In this document: one piece after another, positions 34,273 through 44,232 of the stretch | Layout: the number at the start of each line of letters is the position of its first letter | How positions within the stretch are numbered: position 1 is the stretch's first letter | Source: Sulfurovum sp. | Lineage (GTDB): Bacteria > Campylobacterota > Campylobacteria > Campylobacterales > Sulfurovaceae | DNA: 64,000 nt | Assembly (NCBI GenBank): GCA_027068435.1 | Contig: JAMOTA010000054.1 | Location: forward strand, 1 to 64,000 | Direction of reading: 5' to 3' | Notes under the pieces: model-generated | The model's input: only the letters and a program-made list of their open reading frames with translations | Told to the model about the DNA's origin: nothing | Databases searched by the model: none | Position numbers and translations under genes: made by a program

Positions 34273-34863
34273 ATGTCAAAAACATTTATCTATATACTAC
34301 TTATAAGTACACTATTTAGTACTTTCTTAATGGCACAACCTAGAGAGTTGATACCTACTTCAAAAACAGAATTTTATTTTATTGATAAAAATGGTGATAT
34401 TGAAGACTTAGACTTAAGTGGAAGAGATTTTATTCTTGTTTCTGTGAGAGAAGAAGATAGTGATGGAAGATTTTATGCTATAGACAAAGATGGTACTGTT
34501 TGGCTAAGTGGCGGTATCTCTTCTGGTGGAGAGATGAAGTTTACACCCTCAGGAAAATGGAACGTATTAAAAAAAGTACGTTACCACACTTCAAGTGTCT
34601 ATCCTGAAGCAGATGGCAGTAACAACATGGACTACAGTCTCTTTTTTACCAAATGGGGACATGCTCTTCATAAAGGGAACATAGAGAAAACATCTCATGG
34701 GTGTATTCACATTAGAGATAGAGATATTCAAATGTTATATAAGTGGGCAAAACGTGGTATGCCTGTACTAGTAACTCGTCATCGTTTTATGCATTATGCA
34801 AGACCTGACTTAAGACGTATCTATTCAAGTGTCAAAAAGTACACTCGCAGAAAACACAAGTAG
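34273..34863 (+). CDS. L,D-transpeptidase (YkuD) family periplasmic protein
   Basis: The protein has 196 residues with a signal peptide (about 1-21). The YkuD active site SHGCIHIRDRDIQ carries the catalytic His and Cys, preceded by HALHKGN. Such enzymes make 3-3 cross-links in peptidoglycan or attach proteins to it; in Campylobacterota relatives they help set cell shape. No separate binding domain is seen. The ribosome site is AAGGGAG. Confidence 0.85.
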   Translation: MSKTFIYILLISTLFSTFLMAQPRELIPTSKTEFYFIDKNGDIEDLDLSGRDFILVSVREEDSDGRFYAIDKDGTVWLSGGISSGGEMKFTPSGKWNVLKKVRYHTSSVYPEADGSNNMDYSLFFTKWGHALHKGNIEKTSHGCIHIRDRDIQMLYKWAKRGMPVLVTRHRFMHYARPDLRRIYSSVKKYTRRKHK

Positions 34864-34864
34864 T

Positions 34865-35317
34865 TTAGAGTATATCTCTTATGACCATAGCGTAGTGTAA
34901 AACAAATAGGTTGAGAAAGAAAATAAGCATCGACGAAGCACGAGAAATAAGGTTTTGTAAGTGTGTACGCTCTGTGTTATTTGTTTTTAGTGCTATAACA
35001 AAATGAATGATAGTCACAACAAGAAGTACCAAGACCATCATAAGCTTAATACGTAGTGCATCTATCACTTCTGAATGGTAGTCTGTAAAAAGTAACTCTA
35101 TCAACCCATAATCAGTAATCATGTAGGTACCTGTACTAAGTAAGAACAGTAACGCCACCACTTCAAAATAACCAAAAATAGGACCAATATGCGGGTAAAC
35201 TTCTTTTTGGGCTTTTTTATCTCTCATGGTAACACCTAATGCAAACATAAAGATAGATCCACCTATCCATGCGATAGCCGCAAGAATATGCACATGTAAT
35301 GCCCAACTTATACCCAT
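34865..35317 (-). CDS. CopD-like four-TM membrane protein
   Basis: The protein has 150 residues with four predicted helices. The N-terminal LHVHILAAIAWIGGSIFMFAL pattern (split: LHVHILAAIAWIGGS) is like the CopD/DUF2269 group, where conserved His residues may bind heme or copper. The start codon directly follows the lepA stop (TAG then ATG), so it is translationally coupled to lepA. The function is not established. Confidence 0.6.
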   Translation of the reverse strand: MGISWALHVHILAAIAWIGGSIFMFALGVTMRDKKAQKEVYPHIGPIFGYFEVVALLFLLSTGTYMITDYGLIELLFTDYHSEVIDALRIKLMMVLVLLVVTIIHFVIALKTNNTERTHLQNLISRASSMLIFFLNLFVLHYAMVIRDIL

Positions 35318-37129
35318 CTAACTATCCAACTTTAAGACTGCCATAAATGCTTCTTGTGGTACTTGAACAGAACCAATAGACTTCATACGCTTTTTACCTG
35401 CTTTTTGTTTCTCTAAAAGCTTTCTTTTACGTGTAATATCTCCACCGTAACACTTAGCCGTAACATTTTTACCCATCGACTTAACTGTAGAACGAGCGAT
35501 AACATTGTTACCGATACTCGCTTGAATAGCCACTTCGAAAAGTTGTCTTGGAATAAGCTCTTTAAGCTGTCCTACAAAAGCTAAACCTTTGGTTCTTGCT
35601 CTGTCTTCAGGTACTATAATAGAGAGTGCATCTACCACATCTCCTGCTACTTTAATGTCAAGTTTTACAAGTTTTCCTTCTCTAAAGCCTATTGTTTCAT
35701 AATCAAAAGAGGCATACCCTTTAGTGATAGATTTTAATTTATCGTAAAAATCCATAACTATCTCATTCATAGGAATATCGTACTCTAAAAGTACACGTGT
35801 TGCATTAAGATAATCCATCTTTATCTGAATACCACGACGGTCGTTAAGTAGTTTAATCATATTGCCCAAGTACTCTTGAGGAAGTAAAATAGTTGCTTTA
35901 ACATACGGCTCATAAATCTTAGATATTTTTTGAGGTTCTGGTAGTTCACTTGGATTTTGTATCTCTAACTCTTCACCATTAGTCTGTGTAACTCTATAGA
36001 CAACTGTTGGTGCAGTAGCGATAAGCTCTAAGTTAAACTCGCGTTCCAAACGCTCCTTTATCACTTCCATGTGAAGCATACCTAAAAACCCTGTTCTAAA
36101 CCCAGAACCTAAAGCTACAGAAGACTCAGGCTCAAAGCTCAAGGAAGAGTCGTTTAGTTTTAGTTTGTTAAGGGCATCTCTAAGGTCTTCAAACTTATCT
36201 GTCTCTATAGGGTAAATCCCTGCAAAAACGAAAGGCTTAGCAGGTTCAAAACCATCTATAATCTCTAAAGTAGGATTTTTAGAATCTGTAATTGTATCTC
36301 CAACTTGTAAAGAATCTACAGTTTTAAGCCCCATTACTACGATACCAATTTCACCAGTTCTAATCTCATTTGTCTTAATAGGAGCAATAGGATTTGGGTA
36401 CATTAAAGAGAGTACTTGATGGTCATCTTTTGTTCCCATAACTTTAAGCGTTTGCCCTTTTTCTATCTGTCCATCAAAGACACGTACTAGAGCCAAAGCA
36501 CCTAAGTAGTTGTCAAACCATGAGTCATAGATTAATGCTTTTAAAGGTGCATCTGCATCACCCACAGGTGCAGGGATACGCTCTACTATAGCATCTACAA
36601 GTTCAGGAACACCTAAACCTGTTTTAGCAGAGACTAAACAGTGTTCTGTAGCATCTATTCCTATAGCCTCTTCAAGCTCGGTAAGTACTCTATCTGGATC
36701 AGCAGCAGGAAGGTCTATCTTATTTACTACAGGTAAAAGTTCAAGATCATTTTCTATGGCAATATAGACATTTGCAATAGTTTGAGCTTCAACACCTTGG
36801 GCAGCATCAACTATAAGCAATGCACCATCACTTGAAGCCAAAGAACGACTCACTTCATAAGAAAAATCAACATGCCCTGGTGTGTCTATAAGGTTAAGAA
36901 TATAATGCTCTCCATCTTTTTCATAATCCAAACGTACTGATTGAGCTTTAATGGTAATACCACGCTCTTTTTCTATATCCATTGTATCCATAACTTGTGA
37001 AGACATTTGACGGTCTGAAACTGCCCCACACTCTTGTATAATACGGTCTGCTAATGTAGATTTACCATGGTCAATATGTGCGATAATAGAAAAATTTCTA
37101 ATGTTTTTTTGAGGTACTGCTTTTGCCAA
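35318..37129 (-). CDS. lepA: Elongation factor 4 (LepA)
   Basis: LepA is a ribosome-binding GTPase affecting initiation and back-translocation. It has 603 residues, family length. GTPase motifs are [13 protein letters not shown] (G1), RGITIKAQ (G2), DTPGHVDF (G3), NKIDLP (G4) and SAKTG (G5). The C-terminal end has the LepA-specific [15 protein letters not shown] segment. It is followed directly by the CopD-like gene. Confidence 0.97.
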   Translation of the reverse strand: MAKAVPQKNIRNFSIIAHIDHGKSTLADRIIQECGAVSDRQMSSQVMDTMDIEKERGITIKAQSVRLDYEKDGEHYILNLIDTPGHVDFSYEVSRSLASSDGALLIVDAAQGVEAQTIANVYIAIENDLELLPVVNKIDLPAADPDRVLTELEEAIGIDATEHCLVSAKTGLGVPELVDAIVERIPAPVGDADAPLKALIYDSWFDNYLGALALVRVFDGQIEKGQTLKVMGTKDDHQVLSLMYPNPIAPIKTNEIRTGEIGIVVMGLKTVDSLQVGDTITDSKNPTLEIIDGFEPAKPFVFAGIYPIETDKFEDLRDALNKLKLNDSSLSFEPESSVALGSGFRTGFLGMLHMEVIKERLEREFNLELIATAPTVVYRVTQTNGEELEIQNPSELPEPQKISKIYEPYVKATILLPQEYLGNMIKLLNDRRGIQIKMDYLNATRVLLEYDIPMNEIVMDFYDKLKSITKGYASFDYETIGFREGKLVKLDIKVAGDVVDALSIIVPEDRARTKGLAFVGQLKELIPRQLFEVAIQASIGNNVIARSTVKSMGKNVTAKCYGGDITRKRKLLEKQKAGKKRMKSIGSVQVPQEAFMAVLKLDS

Positions 37130-37166
37130 TGTGTTTCCTTCTGTTTACATTTTATGCTATTAAAAT

Positions 37167-37188
37167 GCAGAGTCGCCTAAGCGACTGC
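37167..37188 (-). terminator. Hairpin downstream of prs
   Basis: AGTCGC (37171-37176) and GCGACT (37181-37186) with a 4-nt loop, and GC pairs outside. On the minus strand it follows the prs stop by about 45 bp and is followed by a T-rich run. It separates prs from lepA. Confidence 0.45.
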
Positions 37189-37233
37189 TTTAATGAATAC
37201 TTTATTATTCTTAAGTTGGTTAAAAAACCGTGC

Positions 37234-38172
37234 TTACGTATTTGACTCAAAGAGTGAATTTACACTCTCATTGTTATGTACTCTTCGTATCACTTCTCCT
37301 AGCATTTTTGCAGTTGAAAGCATTTTTATTTTTTTAGATTTCTGTACAACTGGAATAGTATTGGCTACTACAAGTTCATCAAGTTCACCCTCTTCTATAC
37401 GTTTAAATGCTGGACCTGAAAGTACAGGGTGCGTACAACATGCCATAACAGAAGTTGCTCCAAGTTTTTTAAGTGCTGAAGCTGCTTTTACCATAGTACC
37501 TGCCGTATCTACCATGTCATCAATAAGGATAACATCTTTACCATCTACATCACCAATAATATTCATCACTTCACTCTCATTGGCTTTTTCACGACGTTTA
37601 TCTACGATTACCATATCTAAACCTAGTTTTTTAGCAAAATATCTAGCACGTGCAACACCACCAATATCTGGAGAAGCAATAATAGGGTTTTTAAAGTTTT
37701 TTGCTTTAATATAATCTATAAATAAGATAGCTCCATAAAGGTTATCAACAGGAATATCAAAGAAACCTTGAATTTGAGAAGCGTGAAGATCTACTGTTAC
37801 CATACGAGTGATACCTGATGTCTCCATAAGATTTGCTACAAGTTTTGCAGTAATTGGCACTCTAGGAGCAGCTTTTCTGTCTTGTCTCGCGTATCCATAG
37901 TAAGGAACAACTGCCGTGATAGACTTTGCAGAAGAGCGTTTCAATGCATCTGTCATAATTAGAAGTTCCATCAAGTTACCATTTGCAGGTGCAGAAGTAG
38001 GTTGAATAATAAAAACATCTTTACCACGTACAGATTCTGCAATCTGAATATTGATTTCCCCATCTGAAAAACGGTTTATAGTTGCCTTTGAAAGAGGCAT
38101 TTCAAGATAAGATGCTATCTCCTCAGAGAGTTCAGGGTTTGATGTACCAGAAAAAATCATATATCCACTCAT
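37234..38172 (-). CDS. prs: Ribose-phosphate pyrophosphokinase
   Basis: The enzyme makes PRPP from ribose 5-phosphate and ATP for nucleotide, His, Trp and NAD synthesis. It has 312 residues, typical. Motifs: NRFSDGEINIQI near the N-terminus, YYGYARQDRK (ATP site), VTVDLHASQIQGFFDIP, and the PRPP loop VILIDDMVDTAGTM. It stands in the same direction as lepA but behind its own hairpin. Confidence 0.97.
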   Translation of the reverse strand: MSGYMIFSGTSNPELSEEIASYLEMPLSKATINRFSDGEINIQIAESVRGKDVFIIQPTSAPANGNLMELLIMTDALKRSSAKSITAVVPYYGYARQDRKAAPRVPITAKLVANLMETSGITRMVTVDLHASQIQGFFDIPVDNLYGAILFIDYIKAKNFKNPIIASPDIGGVARARYFAKKLGLDMVIVDKRREKANESEVMNIIGDVDGKDVILIDDMVDTAGTMVKAASALKKLGATSVMACCTHPVLSGPAFKRIEEGELDELVVANTIPVVQKSKKIKMLSTAKMLGEVIRRVHNNESVNSLFESNT

Positions 38173-38325
38173 ATAATATACCTTTATATCTATTTATTAC
38201 TATTGTGAAAAGTTACTTCACGTGATAGTTATTATCGCGTATTTTACACAAAACATCATAAAAAGGTGATTTAAAGCTCCTCAGTACTACACTAATACAA
38301 AATTATTTATTGGATTTTATTTTTA

Positions 38326-38892
38326 ATGATAAGAAAAGCATTTAAGAAAAAACCTTCAGGCTCAAAGCTTGACAAGTTTATAGAAAAGTATAACCTACCT
38401 CGTGAATACCTTAGTATTAACAGAAAAAGCATAAGCAGAGGTGTATTGATAGGTCTTTTTTGGGGCTTTATACCCATGCCTATGCAGATGGTTGCAGTCA
38501 TGGCTACAACACCTTTCATACGCTTCAATGTGCCTATTGCTATCTCTATGGTGTGGTTGAGTAATCCTCTTACCATGCCTCCGATGTACTATATGGAGTA
38601 CCTTACTGGTAATTTTCTCTTGGGACAAACGGGTTTAACCAATATAGAGATAAGCATGGAGTGGTTTAGTGACCATTGGGATTCTATAGTCATACCTCTG
38701 TATTTGGGTGCATCTTTTTACTCTTTGGTCATCTCTTCTATCTTATATATGGTGATAAACAGACTATGGATATTTTCTGTCAATAAAGAGAAATCTGAAA
38801 AAAAACAACAAAGAGAGAAGATGAAAAAAAGAAAAACAAAGAAAAACAAGCTCTTCTCATTTAAAACATCTACAAATAATAAAATAAAATAA
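38326..38892 (+). CDS. DUF2062 membrane protein
   Basis: The protein has 188 residues. Two to three membrane helices carry the DUF2062 pattern GVLIGLFWGFIPMPMQM and WLSNPLTMPPMYYMEY. The C-terminal 40 residues are very Lys-rich, likely binding membrane or nucleic-acid phosphates. Family members are broadly distributed but without a proven role. It is followed after 13 bp by the DUF234 gene. Confidence 0.75.
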   Translation: MIRKAFKKKPSGSKLDKFIEKYNLPREYLSINRKSISRGVLIGLFWGFIPMPMQMVAVMATTPFIRFNVPIAISMVWLSNPLTMPPMYYMEYLTGNFLLGQTGLTNIEISMEWFSDHWDSIVIPLYLGASFYSLVISSILYMVINRLWIFSVNKEKSEKKQQREKMKKRKTKKNKLFSFKTSTNNKIK

Positions 38893-38905
38893 ATAAAGGC
38901 TCATT

Positions 38906-39832
38906 ATGTCAAAACATCCAACACTTTTAAAACAATTTCGCTCTTTTTGCTTTCAAAATAACATTACTGACGTTGATAAAGCGGTTGAGTACTTCTGTGT
39001 CTTTGGTGGTATGGGATGGAAAATAGATGTCTCAAAGCCAGTTGATCAACTCATAGAAGAGAAAGTACTTAAAAATTACCGTTACATTCATGGTGATATT
39101 ACTAAAATTACGCAAAGCAATAATACCTATCATGCCCTACTCACTGCCATAGCTACAGGAGATAGAAGAGAACACTCTGCCTTTAAAAAAGCCAATCTTA
39201 AAAGAGAAGAGGGAGAAGAGGCTATTGATACGCTTATTAAAAGTGAGTTGATACTCTTCGATAAATCGGTAGAAAAACCTATTAATGAGAATGATGCAAA
39301 CTCTGATAAACTTCTTTTTACACAACCCTTTATGCGTTTTTGGTTCTCTTGTATCTCCCCTTACTACAAAGGTATTAGAGAAAATGACTACAAAGAGTTT
39401 AAGACGTATTGGAGTGAGCACAAGGCTACATTTGGACATCTTATCTACACTCAACTTGTTATGGAAGTTATAAAACAGAGTTTTAAAGAGGCACCAAAAG
39501 GTGGGTATATTGGAACTATTGGTGCCTATTGGGATAAACATACACAGATAGATATATTGGCAAAGAGAAAGTCAGGTAAATTTGTGGCTGGGTTGTGTAA
39601 GTACTCTAAAGCAAAAGCAGGAAAAAGTGAACTCAGCAAACTAAAAGAGAAGTGCAAACAAGCAGAACTTGACGTAGAGATATTTGTTATCTTCTCTAAA
39701 AATAAGTTTTCTAGTGAGCTTAAAAAAGAGAAATCTAACAATGTCATACTTCTCTCTATAAGAAATCTACAGATACTTTTAGCTGACCTTAGTGAAAAAG
39801 ATCTTTTAGTTCATACCAATAAGCGTTATTAG
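38906..39832 (+). CDS. DUF234-type protein lacking the usual ATPase domain
   Basis: The protein has 308 residues. The last two thirds resemble the DUF234 region at the C-terminus of archaeal/bacterial DEXX-box ATPases (RFWFSCISPYYKGI, then GTIGAYWDKHTQIDILAKRK), which has a restriction-nuclease-like core (D..K..AGLCKYSKAK). No P-loop is present, so the ATPase part is missing, and the N-terminal 100 residues look like a winged-helix linker. It overlaps the convergent murU gene by 4 bp. Function unknown; DNA binding or cleavage is possible. Confidence 0.6.
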   Translation: MSKHPTLLKQFRSFCFQNNITDVDKAVEYFCVFGGMGWKIDVSKPVDQLIEEKVLKNYRYIHGDITKITQSNNTYHALLTAIATGDRREHSAFKKANLKREEGEEAIDTLIKSELILFDKSVEKPINENDANSDKLLFTQPFMRFWFSCISPYYKGIRENDYKEFKTYWSEHKATFGHLIYTQLVMEVIKQSFKEAPKGGYIGTIGAYWDKHTQIDILAKRKSGKFVAGLCKYSKAKAGKSELSKLKEKCKQAELDVEIFVIFSKNKFSSELKKEKSNNVILLSIRNLQILLADLSEKDLLVHTNKRY

Positions 39833-40497
39833 TAACTGTTGAGTAACTGAGCATTTAAAAGTTCTAACCTTTTTGGAGTGCCTATATCTAGCCACTCCCC
39901 CTCATAGAGTTCTCCTGTTACCTTACCCTCTTTCATCGCTTTTCTAAGTAGTGGAGGTAATGCACTTTTTCCATAACTTACCCCTTCAAATAGTTTAGGA
40001 GAGTAGTAGCCTATGCCAGAGAATGTGTAAGCTCTCTTATCTACAACTTTATGCCCCTCTAAAGCAAAATCTCCATCAGGGTTGTGTTCTGGGTTAGGTA
40101 CAAGAATTAAGTGTGCTAAAATGCCATCTGCTAACTTTCTATGGTATTGAAACTCATAGCTTGTAAAGATATCTCCATTGACTACTAAAAAAGTTTCATC
40201 TCCAAGTAGTGGCAGAGCTTTGATAATGCCCCCTGCACTCTCTAACCCTCCCTCTTCTTGTTCATCTGAGTAACTTATCTTTACACCCCACTCAGAGCCA
40301 TCGCCTAGGGTTTGAGGTATCTGATAACCCAAATGTGCAATGTTGATAATAATTTCTCTAAAGTCATTATGTCCCAAGCGTTCTATGTGCCACACAATAA
40401 GAGGGATACCACCCACTTTAAGTAAGGGTTTAGGGGTAACATCAGTAAGGGGTCTCATTCTTGAGCCTAAACCAGCTGCGAGTATCATACATTTCAT
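39829..40497 (-). CDS. murU: MurNAc-1-phosphate uridylyltransferase (MurU-like)
   Basis: The enzyme would convert MurNAc-1-phosphate to UDP-MurNAc in peptidoglycan recycling. It has 222 residues from the ATG at 40497, which has AAGGAG just upstream and overlaps the amgK stop (ATGA); an upstream in-frame ATG at 40515 is less likely. The nucleotidyltransferase motif LAAGLGSRMRPLTDVTPKPL and the VVNGDIF metal site are intact. Sequence alone would also allow mannose-1-phosphate guanylyltransferase; the pairing with an AmgK-type kinase favours MurU. Confidence 0.8.
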   Translation of the reverse strand: MKCMILAAGLGSRMRPLTDVTPKPLLKVGGIPLIVWHIERLGHNDFREIIINIAHLGYQIPQTLGDGSEWGVKISYSDEQEEGGLESAGGIIKALPLLGDETFLVVNGDIFTSYEFQYHRKLADGILAHLILVPNPEHNPDGDFALEGHKVVDKRAYTFSGIGYYSPKLFEGVSYGKSALPPLLRKAMKEGKVTGELYEGEWLDIGTPKRLELLNAQLLNSY

Positions 40498-41456
40498 CTC
40501 TTCTCCTTTTTCCATGTAGTAAGTAGAGTTACAAGGGCTTGTGTCTCTTTGTACTTAGATGCTGTCTCTATCACATACTTTAATGTTAGAGGAATATCTT
40601 TAAGATACCCATCTTTTCCATCACGTAAATGTAACCTAGCAAAGATACCAAGCACCTTTATATGACGCTGTAAGCCCATAAAATCAAACCATTTTATAAA
40701 GGTTGCATCATCTACTTTAAGCCCTACACTCTCTTTATAATAGAGTGCTAACTTCTCTACCTCTTCTTTGTTCCACTCTAAGTAACAGTCTTTAAGTAAA
40801 GAGACTAAGTCATACGTTATAGCTCCCGCACGAGCATCTTGAAAGTCTATAACGCCTATGTTACCTTGAGAAGTTAGCATAATATTACGCGAATGAAAGT
40901 CACGATGAACAAACACCCCTTGAGGCTGTTGAAGAGCCACATGAGTAATGGATTGGAGTACATAGTTAAGTGTAGTCTCTTCTTCATCGTTTATGGGTAT
41001 CTGTAAATACTTACCCAAATACCACTCTTGCATTAGTGCCATCTCAAAATGTAAAAACGCTGCATCGTATGGGAGTAACTCCTCTACCTCAGCCTTTTGC
41101 ATCTTTACTATCTCGTCTATGGCTTTTTTATAGAGTGTGATATAGTTCTCTTTAGTTAACGTATCAAAATAATGCTCACTACCAAAATCTTCTAATATAA
41201 GATAACCTAAATTCATATCTTTTACCATAACACGCGGTATTTTTACCTCAACAGCAAAAAGCTTCTCTTGCATCTTGATAAATGGTAACATACTCTCTAA
41301 AAGTAGTGAAGAGTCCATCAGTACATAGGTTTGACTATCTTTTCTTAACCTGTAGTAACTTCTAAAACTCGCATCTACAGAAGCTACCTCTACACTCCAC
41401 TCACTCCAACCTATCTGCTTTAGCCACAGTTTTATTTTATCTATATTTTGTACCAT
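40494..41456 (-). CDS. amgK: AmgK-like anomeric MurNAc/GlcNAc kinase (APH fold)
   Basis: The protein has 320 residues of the aminoglycoside-phosphotransferase fold. The catalytic HRDFHSRNIM (Brenner-type) and the metal-binding VIDFQDAR are intact, and YLILEDFG is in the hinge. AmgK phosphorylates recycled MurNAc at C1, feeding MurU, whose gene overlaps it. The gene pair is the known route that bypasses de novo UDP-MurNAc synthesis. Confidence 0.8.
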   Translation of the reverse strand: MVQNIDKIKLWLKQIGWSEWSVEVASVDASFRSYYRLRKDSQTYVLMDSSLLLESMLPFIKMQEKLFAVEVKIPRVMVKDMNLGYLILEDFGSEHYFDTLTKENYITLYKKAIDEIVKMQKAEVEELLPYDAAFLHFEMALMQEWYLGKYLQIPINDEEETTLNYVLQSITHVALQQPQGVFVHRDFHSRNIMLTSQGNIGVIDFQDARAGAITYDLVSLLKDCYLEWNKEEVEKLALYYKESVGLKVDDATFIKWFDFMGLQRHIKVLGIFARLHLRDGKDGYLKDIPLTLKYVIETASKYKETQALVTLLTTWKKEKR

Positions 41457-41466
41457 TTACTACCTC

Positions 41467-42921
41467 TTATTTTATCGCCATTAAGAGACGATACTCCTCT
41501 AAAGCAAAGTCATCTGTCATACCACTAATGTAGTCTATAATAAGACGTACTCTGTAGTACCACTCAAGTATGGTATAGTTTTCCCTATCTTCTTTCTCAA
41601 GGCACTTCACATCTTGACGGTAAGCTGCTATCTGTTTAGAGGAGACTCTTTTAATAAGACGCATAGAGATAAAACACTCTATCTTCTCCTCTCTCATTAA
41701 GGCTTCAAAGTCACTATGATTCAAAACTAAAAGGGGTTGATAGGTATCTAACAGTCCATTGATAATAGCATACCCTTGAAGGTCTAAAGTTTGTACATCT
41801 TTATGCTCATAAATATACTTTACTGAAATTCTTTGCAAAATCTCAACAGCTTTGTAGTACTTACTCTCTTTGTCATACTCCAAGAGTGCAGCGTTAAATG
41901 AACCGTTATAGATAGCTTCATGGTTTTGCATATAGATATCTACTACATGAAAGACCAATGAAGTCACAAGTTTTGCCCTAGTAAGTGCAAAAAACATACT
42001 AAATTGATAAGGTTCTTCATTCTCTTTAGCTTGTTGGTATCGTTCTTCTATCATCTCTAAAAGATAATGCTCATTCTCTTTTTCACACTCATGTTTTATA
42101 AGGTTATATACTTCATCTAAGCTCAATATACCTTTCTCTACTGAGTCCTCTAAGTCTGCTGTGAGATAAGAGATGTCATCGGCTGCTTCCATAATGTACG
42201 TAATAGGAAACCGATGCCCCTCTTCTACTTCTAACTGCTCTTGAATCTTTTTGATTAGCTCTTTTTCACTGTAGTAAAAACCTGGTTTTTTCTTGAGGTA
42301 ATCAAAGGCTTCACCTTTTTTAGGTTTATCTTCAAAAGCCCCTCTTGTGTATTTGAGAACGGCTAAGGTTTGGGTGTAAGAGAGGTTAAGTCTTTGGAGT
42401 TTAGTAATCACCCGAATAGCTTGGGCATTACCATCATAGTTAGTAATATCTTTAGCGATAAGCTCTTTTAGATTTTTTGTCTCTGTAGTAGTTGCTGGAA
42501 ATGCTTTTAAAATAGGTACAGCATACTTCTCTACCCATCTGTTAATCGTCTGCTCTGCAAAGTGTCCAAAGGGTGGGTTTCCTATGTCATGGAGTAAACT
42601 TGTCATCTCAGAGGTAGAGACAAAAGCATTTTCAAGTGCTTCAAGTCCATACGATTCAAGACCATTCACCCCTTTCTCTTCCAACTTACTCAAGATACTT
42701 TTTGCAATAAAGCGTGCAGTTTGTGCCACTTCAAGTGAGTGTGTTAGCCTTGTACGGATAGAGGCATTGAGTTCAAGTGCAAAGACTTGTGTTCTTTTCT
42801 GTAAGCGTCTAAAAGCAGGAGAAGAGAGTACTCTTCCTCTGTCACTCTCAACAGAAATATCTATATGCTTTGAGGGGTAAAACTCTCTATCTAGTGTCAA
42901 TTTTTTTCTATAGTCAAGCAT
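41467..42921 (-). CDS. dgt: Deoxyguanosinetriphosphate triphosphohydrolase (HD superfamily)
   Basis: The enzyme hydrolyses dGTP (or other dNTPs) to the nucleoside and triphosphate. It has 484 residues. HD-domain metal ligands are visible in RLTHSLEVAQTAR, LLHDIGNPPFGHFAE and EAADDISYLTADLED. The N-terminal SPAFRRLQKRTQVF is typical. It lies 10 bp upstream of amgK on the same strand, so the three genes are probably one unit. Confidence 0.9.
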   Translation of the reverse strand: MLDYRKKLTLDREFYPSKHIDISVESDRGRVLSSPAFRRLQKRTQVFALELNASIRTRLTHSLEVAQTARFIAKSILSKLEEKGVNGLESYGLEALENAFVSTSEMTSLLHDIGNPPFGHFAEQTINRWVEKYAVPILKAFPATTTETKNLKELIAKDITNYDGNAQAIRVITKLQRLNLSYTQTLAVLKYTRGAFEDKPKKGEAFDYLKKKPGFYYSEKELIKKIQEQLEVEEGHRFPITYIMEAADDISYLTADLEDSVEKGILSLDEVYNLIKHECEKENEHYLLEMIEERYQQAKENEEPYQFSMFFALTRAKLVTSLVFHVVDIYMQNHEAIYNGSFNAALLEYDKESKYYKAVEILQRISVKYIYEHKDVQTLDLQGYAIINGLLDTYQPLLVLNHSDFEALMREEKIECFISMRLIKRVSSKQIAAYRQDVKCLEKEDRENYTILEWYYRVRLIIDYISGMTDDFALEEYRLLMAIK

Positions 42922-43022
42922 CAGTAAACTCTTTTCATTTTTAGTCTATGGTACAGCAGACATTTTATAAAGTATTGTAACGTAAATTAGAAGTAAATCT
43001 ATAAATTTTGGCTTTGAATGGT

Positions 43023-43028
43023 TATAAT
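43023..43028 (+). promoter_or_regulatory. -10 box at the start codon of nspC
   Basis: TATAAT ends 5 nt before the ATG at 43034, which would put the RNA start at or just inside the start codon. There is no properly spaced ribosome site, so a leaderless mRNA is plausible. Confidence 0.4.
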
Positions 43029-43033
43029 AAGGG

Positions 43034-44173
43034 ATGAATAAACTAAACGTAAAAAATTTACCATCGCCATGTTGGCTACTTGAAGAGGAGTTGCTCTTAA
43101 ACAACCTTAAACAACTCCAGCAGATTAAAGAAGCAACAGGTGCGAAAATTCTTCTTGCTTTAAAAGGCTATGCATTGTGGAAGAGTTTTCCACTTATACA
43201 ACCCTATCTTGATGGCTGTTGTGCTAGTGGAGTACATGAGGCTATGTTAGCCAATGATACCTTTGCTAAAGAGGTACATACCTACTCGCCTGCTTTTAAA
43301 GAGGAAGAGATACAAAAGATAGCAGAGATTTCTCATCATATAATCTTTAACTCCCCCTCACAGTTTAAACGCTTCGCCTCCCAAGCAAAAGCCATAAACC
43401 CTAAACTCTCTTTAGGCTTAAGGGTAAACCCTGAGTACTCTCAGTCACCTAAAGAGATTTATAACCCTTGTGGACTCTACTCAAGGTTAGGTACCACATT
43501 GGCAAATTTAGATACTTCTATTTTAGCAGAGTGTGAAGGTTTACATTTTCATGCTCTTTGTGAACAAGATAGTGATGCCTTAGAGAGTGTACTCAAAAAC
43601 TTTGAAGAGAAGTTTGGAGAGTATATCTCTCAAATGAAGTGGATTAACTTTGGAGGGGGTCATCATATTACCAAAAAAGGTTACAACACCAAAAAACTCA
43701 TTTCACTCATAAAGCAATTTAAAGACAAATACAATGTAGAGGTATATCTTGAACCTGGTGAAGCAGTAGGATGGGAAACAGGTAGTCTTATTAGTACCGT
43801 ACTTGATATTGTCCATAATGGCATGGATATTGCTATTTTAGATACTTCAGCAGAGGCACACATGCCAGATACTATCATCATGCCTTACCGTTCAGAAGTA
43901 CGAAATGCAGGCGTAGCAGGAGAGAAAGCCCACACCTACCGTTTAGCAGGAAACACTTGTCTAGCAGGAGATATTATGGGTGATTACAGTTTTGATAGCC
44001 CATTAAACATAGGAGACAAAGTCATCTTTGAAGATCAGATGCACTACACTATGGTAAAAGCTACCACATTTAACGGTATCAAACTACCTAGTATAGCCAT
44101 AAAAAGAGTCAATGGAGCAGTTGAGATACTCCGTCAATTTGAGTATGAAGACTTTAAACTAAGACTCTCTTAA
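43034..44173 (+). CDS. nspC: Carboxynorspermidine decarboxylase
   Basis: The PLP-dependent fold-III enzyme is the last step of the alternative spermidine/norspermidine route found in Campylobacterota. It has 379 residues, typical. The N-terminal SPCWLLEE, PLP lysine in LALKGYALW, GLRVNPEYSQ, the FGGGHH glycine loop and the LEPGEAVGW segment are intact, with the catalytic Cys in AGNTCLAGDIMGDY. The partner carboxyspermidine dehydrogenase gene is not in the window. Confidence 0.93.
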   Translation: MNKLNVKNLPSPCWLLEEELLLNNLKQLQQIKEATGAKILLALKGYALWKSFPLIQPYLDGCCASGVHEAMLANDTFAKEVHTYSPAFKEEEIQKIAEISHHIIFNSPSQFKRFASQAKAINPKLSLGLRVNPEYSQSPKEIYNPCGLYSRLGTTLANLDTSILAECEGLHFHALCEQDSDALESVLKNFEEKFGEYISQMKWINFGGGHHITKKGYNTKKLISLIKQFKDKYNVEVYLEPGEAVGWETGSLISTVLDIVHNGMDIAILDTSAEAHMPDTIIMPYRSEVRNAGVAGEKAHTYRLAGNTCLAGDIMGDYSFDSPLNIGDKVIFEDQMHYTMVKATTFNGIKLPSIAIKRVNGAVEILRQFEYEDFKLRLS

Positions 44174-44196
44174 TGGTAAATTACATCTATGGAAGC

Positions 44197-44202
44197 TATA
44201 AT
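44197..44202 (+). promoter_or_regulatory. -10 box of the sulfatase-fold gene
   Basis: TATAAT about 30 bp before the TTG start at 44233; consistent with a short leader containing AAGGA. Confidence 0.4.
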
Positions 44203-44232
44203 ACATACAATAATAACTAGACAAGGATTCAA

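Noticed and set aside
37193..37714. 173-codon plus-strand open frame opposite prs
   Set aside because: It lies wholly antisense to a strongly conserved prs and has a Ser-rich composition typical of a shadow frame; no ribosome site.
39137..39541. 134-codon minus-strand frame within the DUF234 gene
   Set aside because: Shadow of the real gene; no start signals or recognisable motif.
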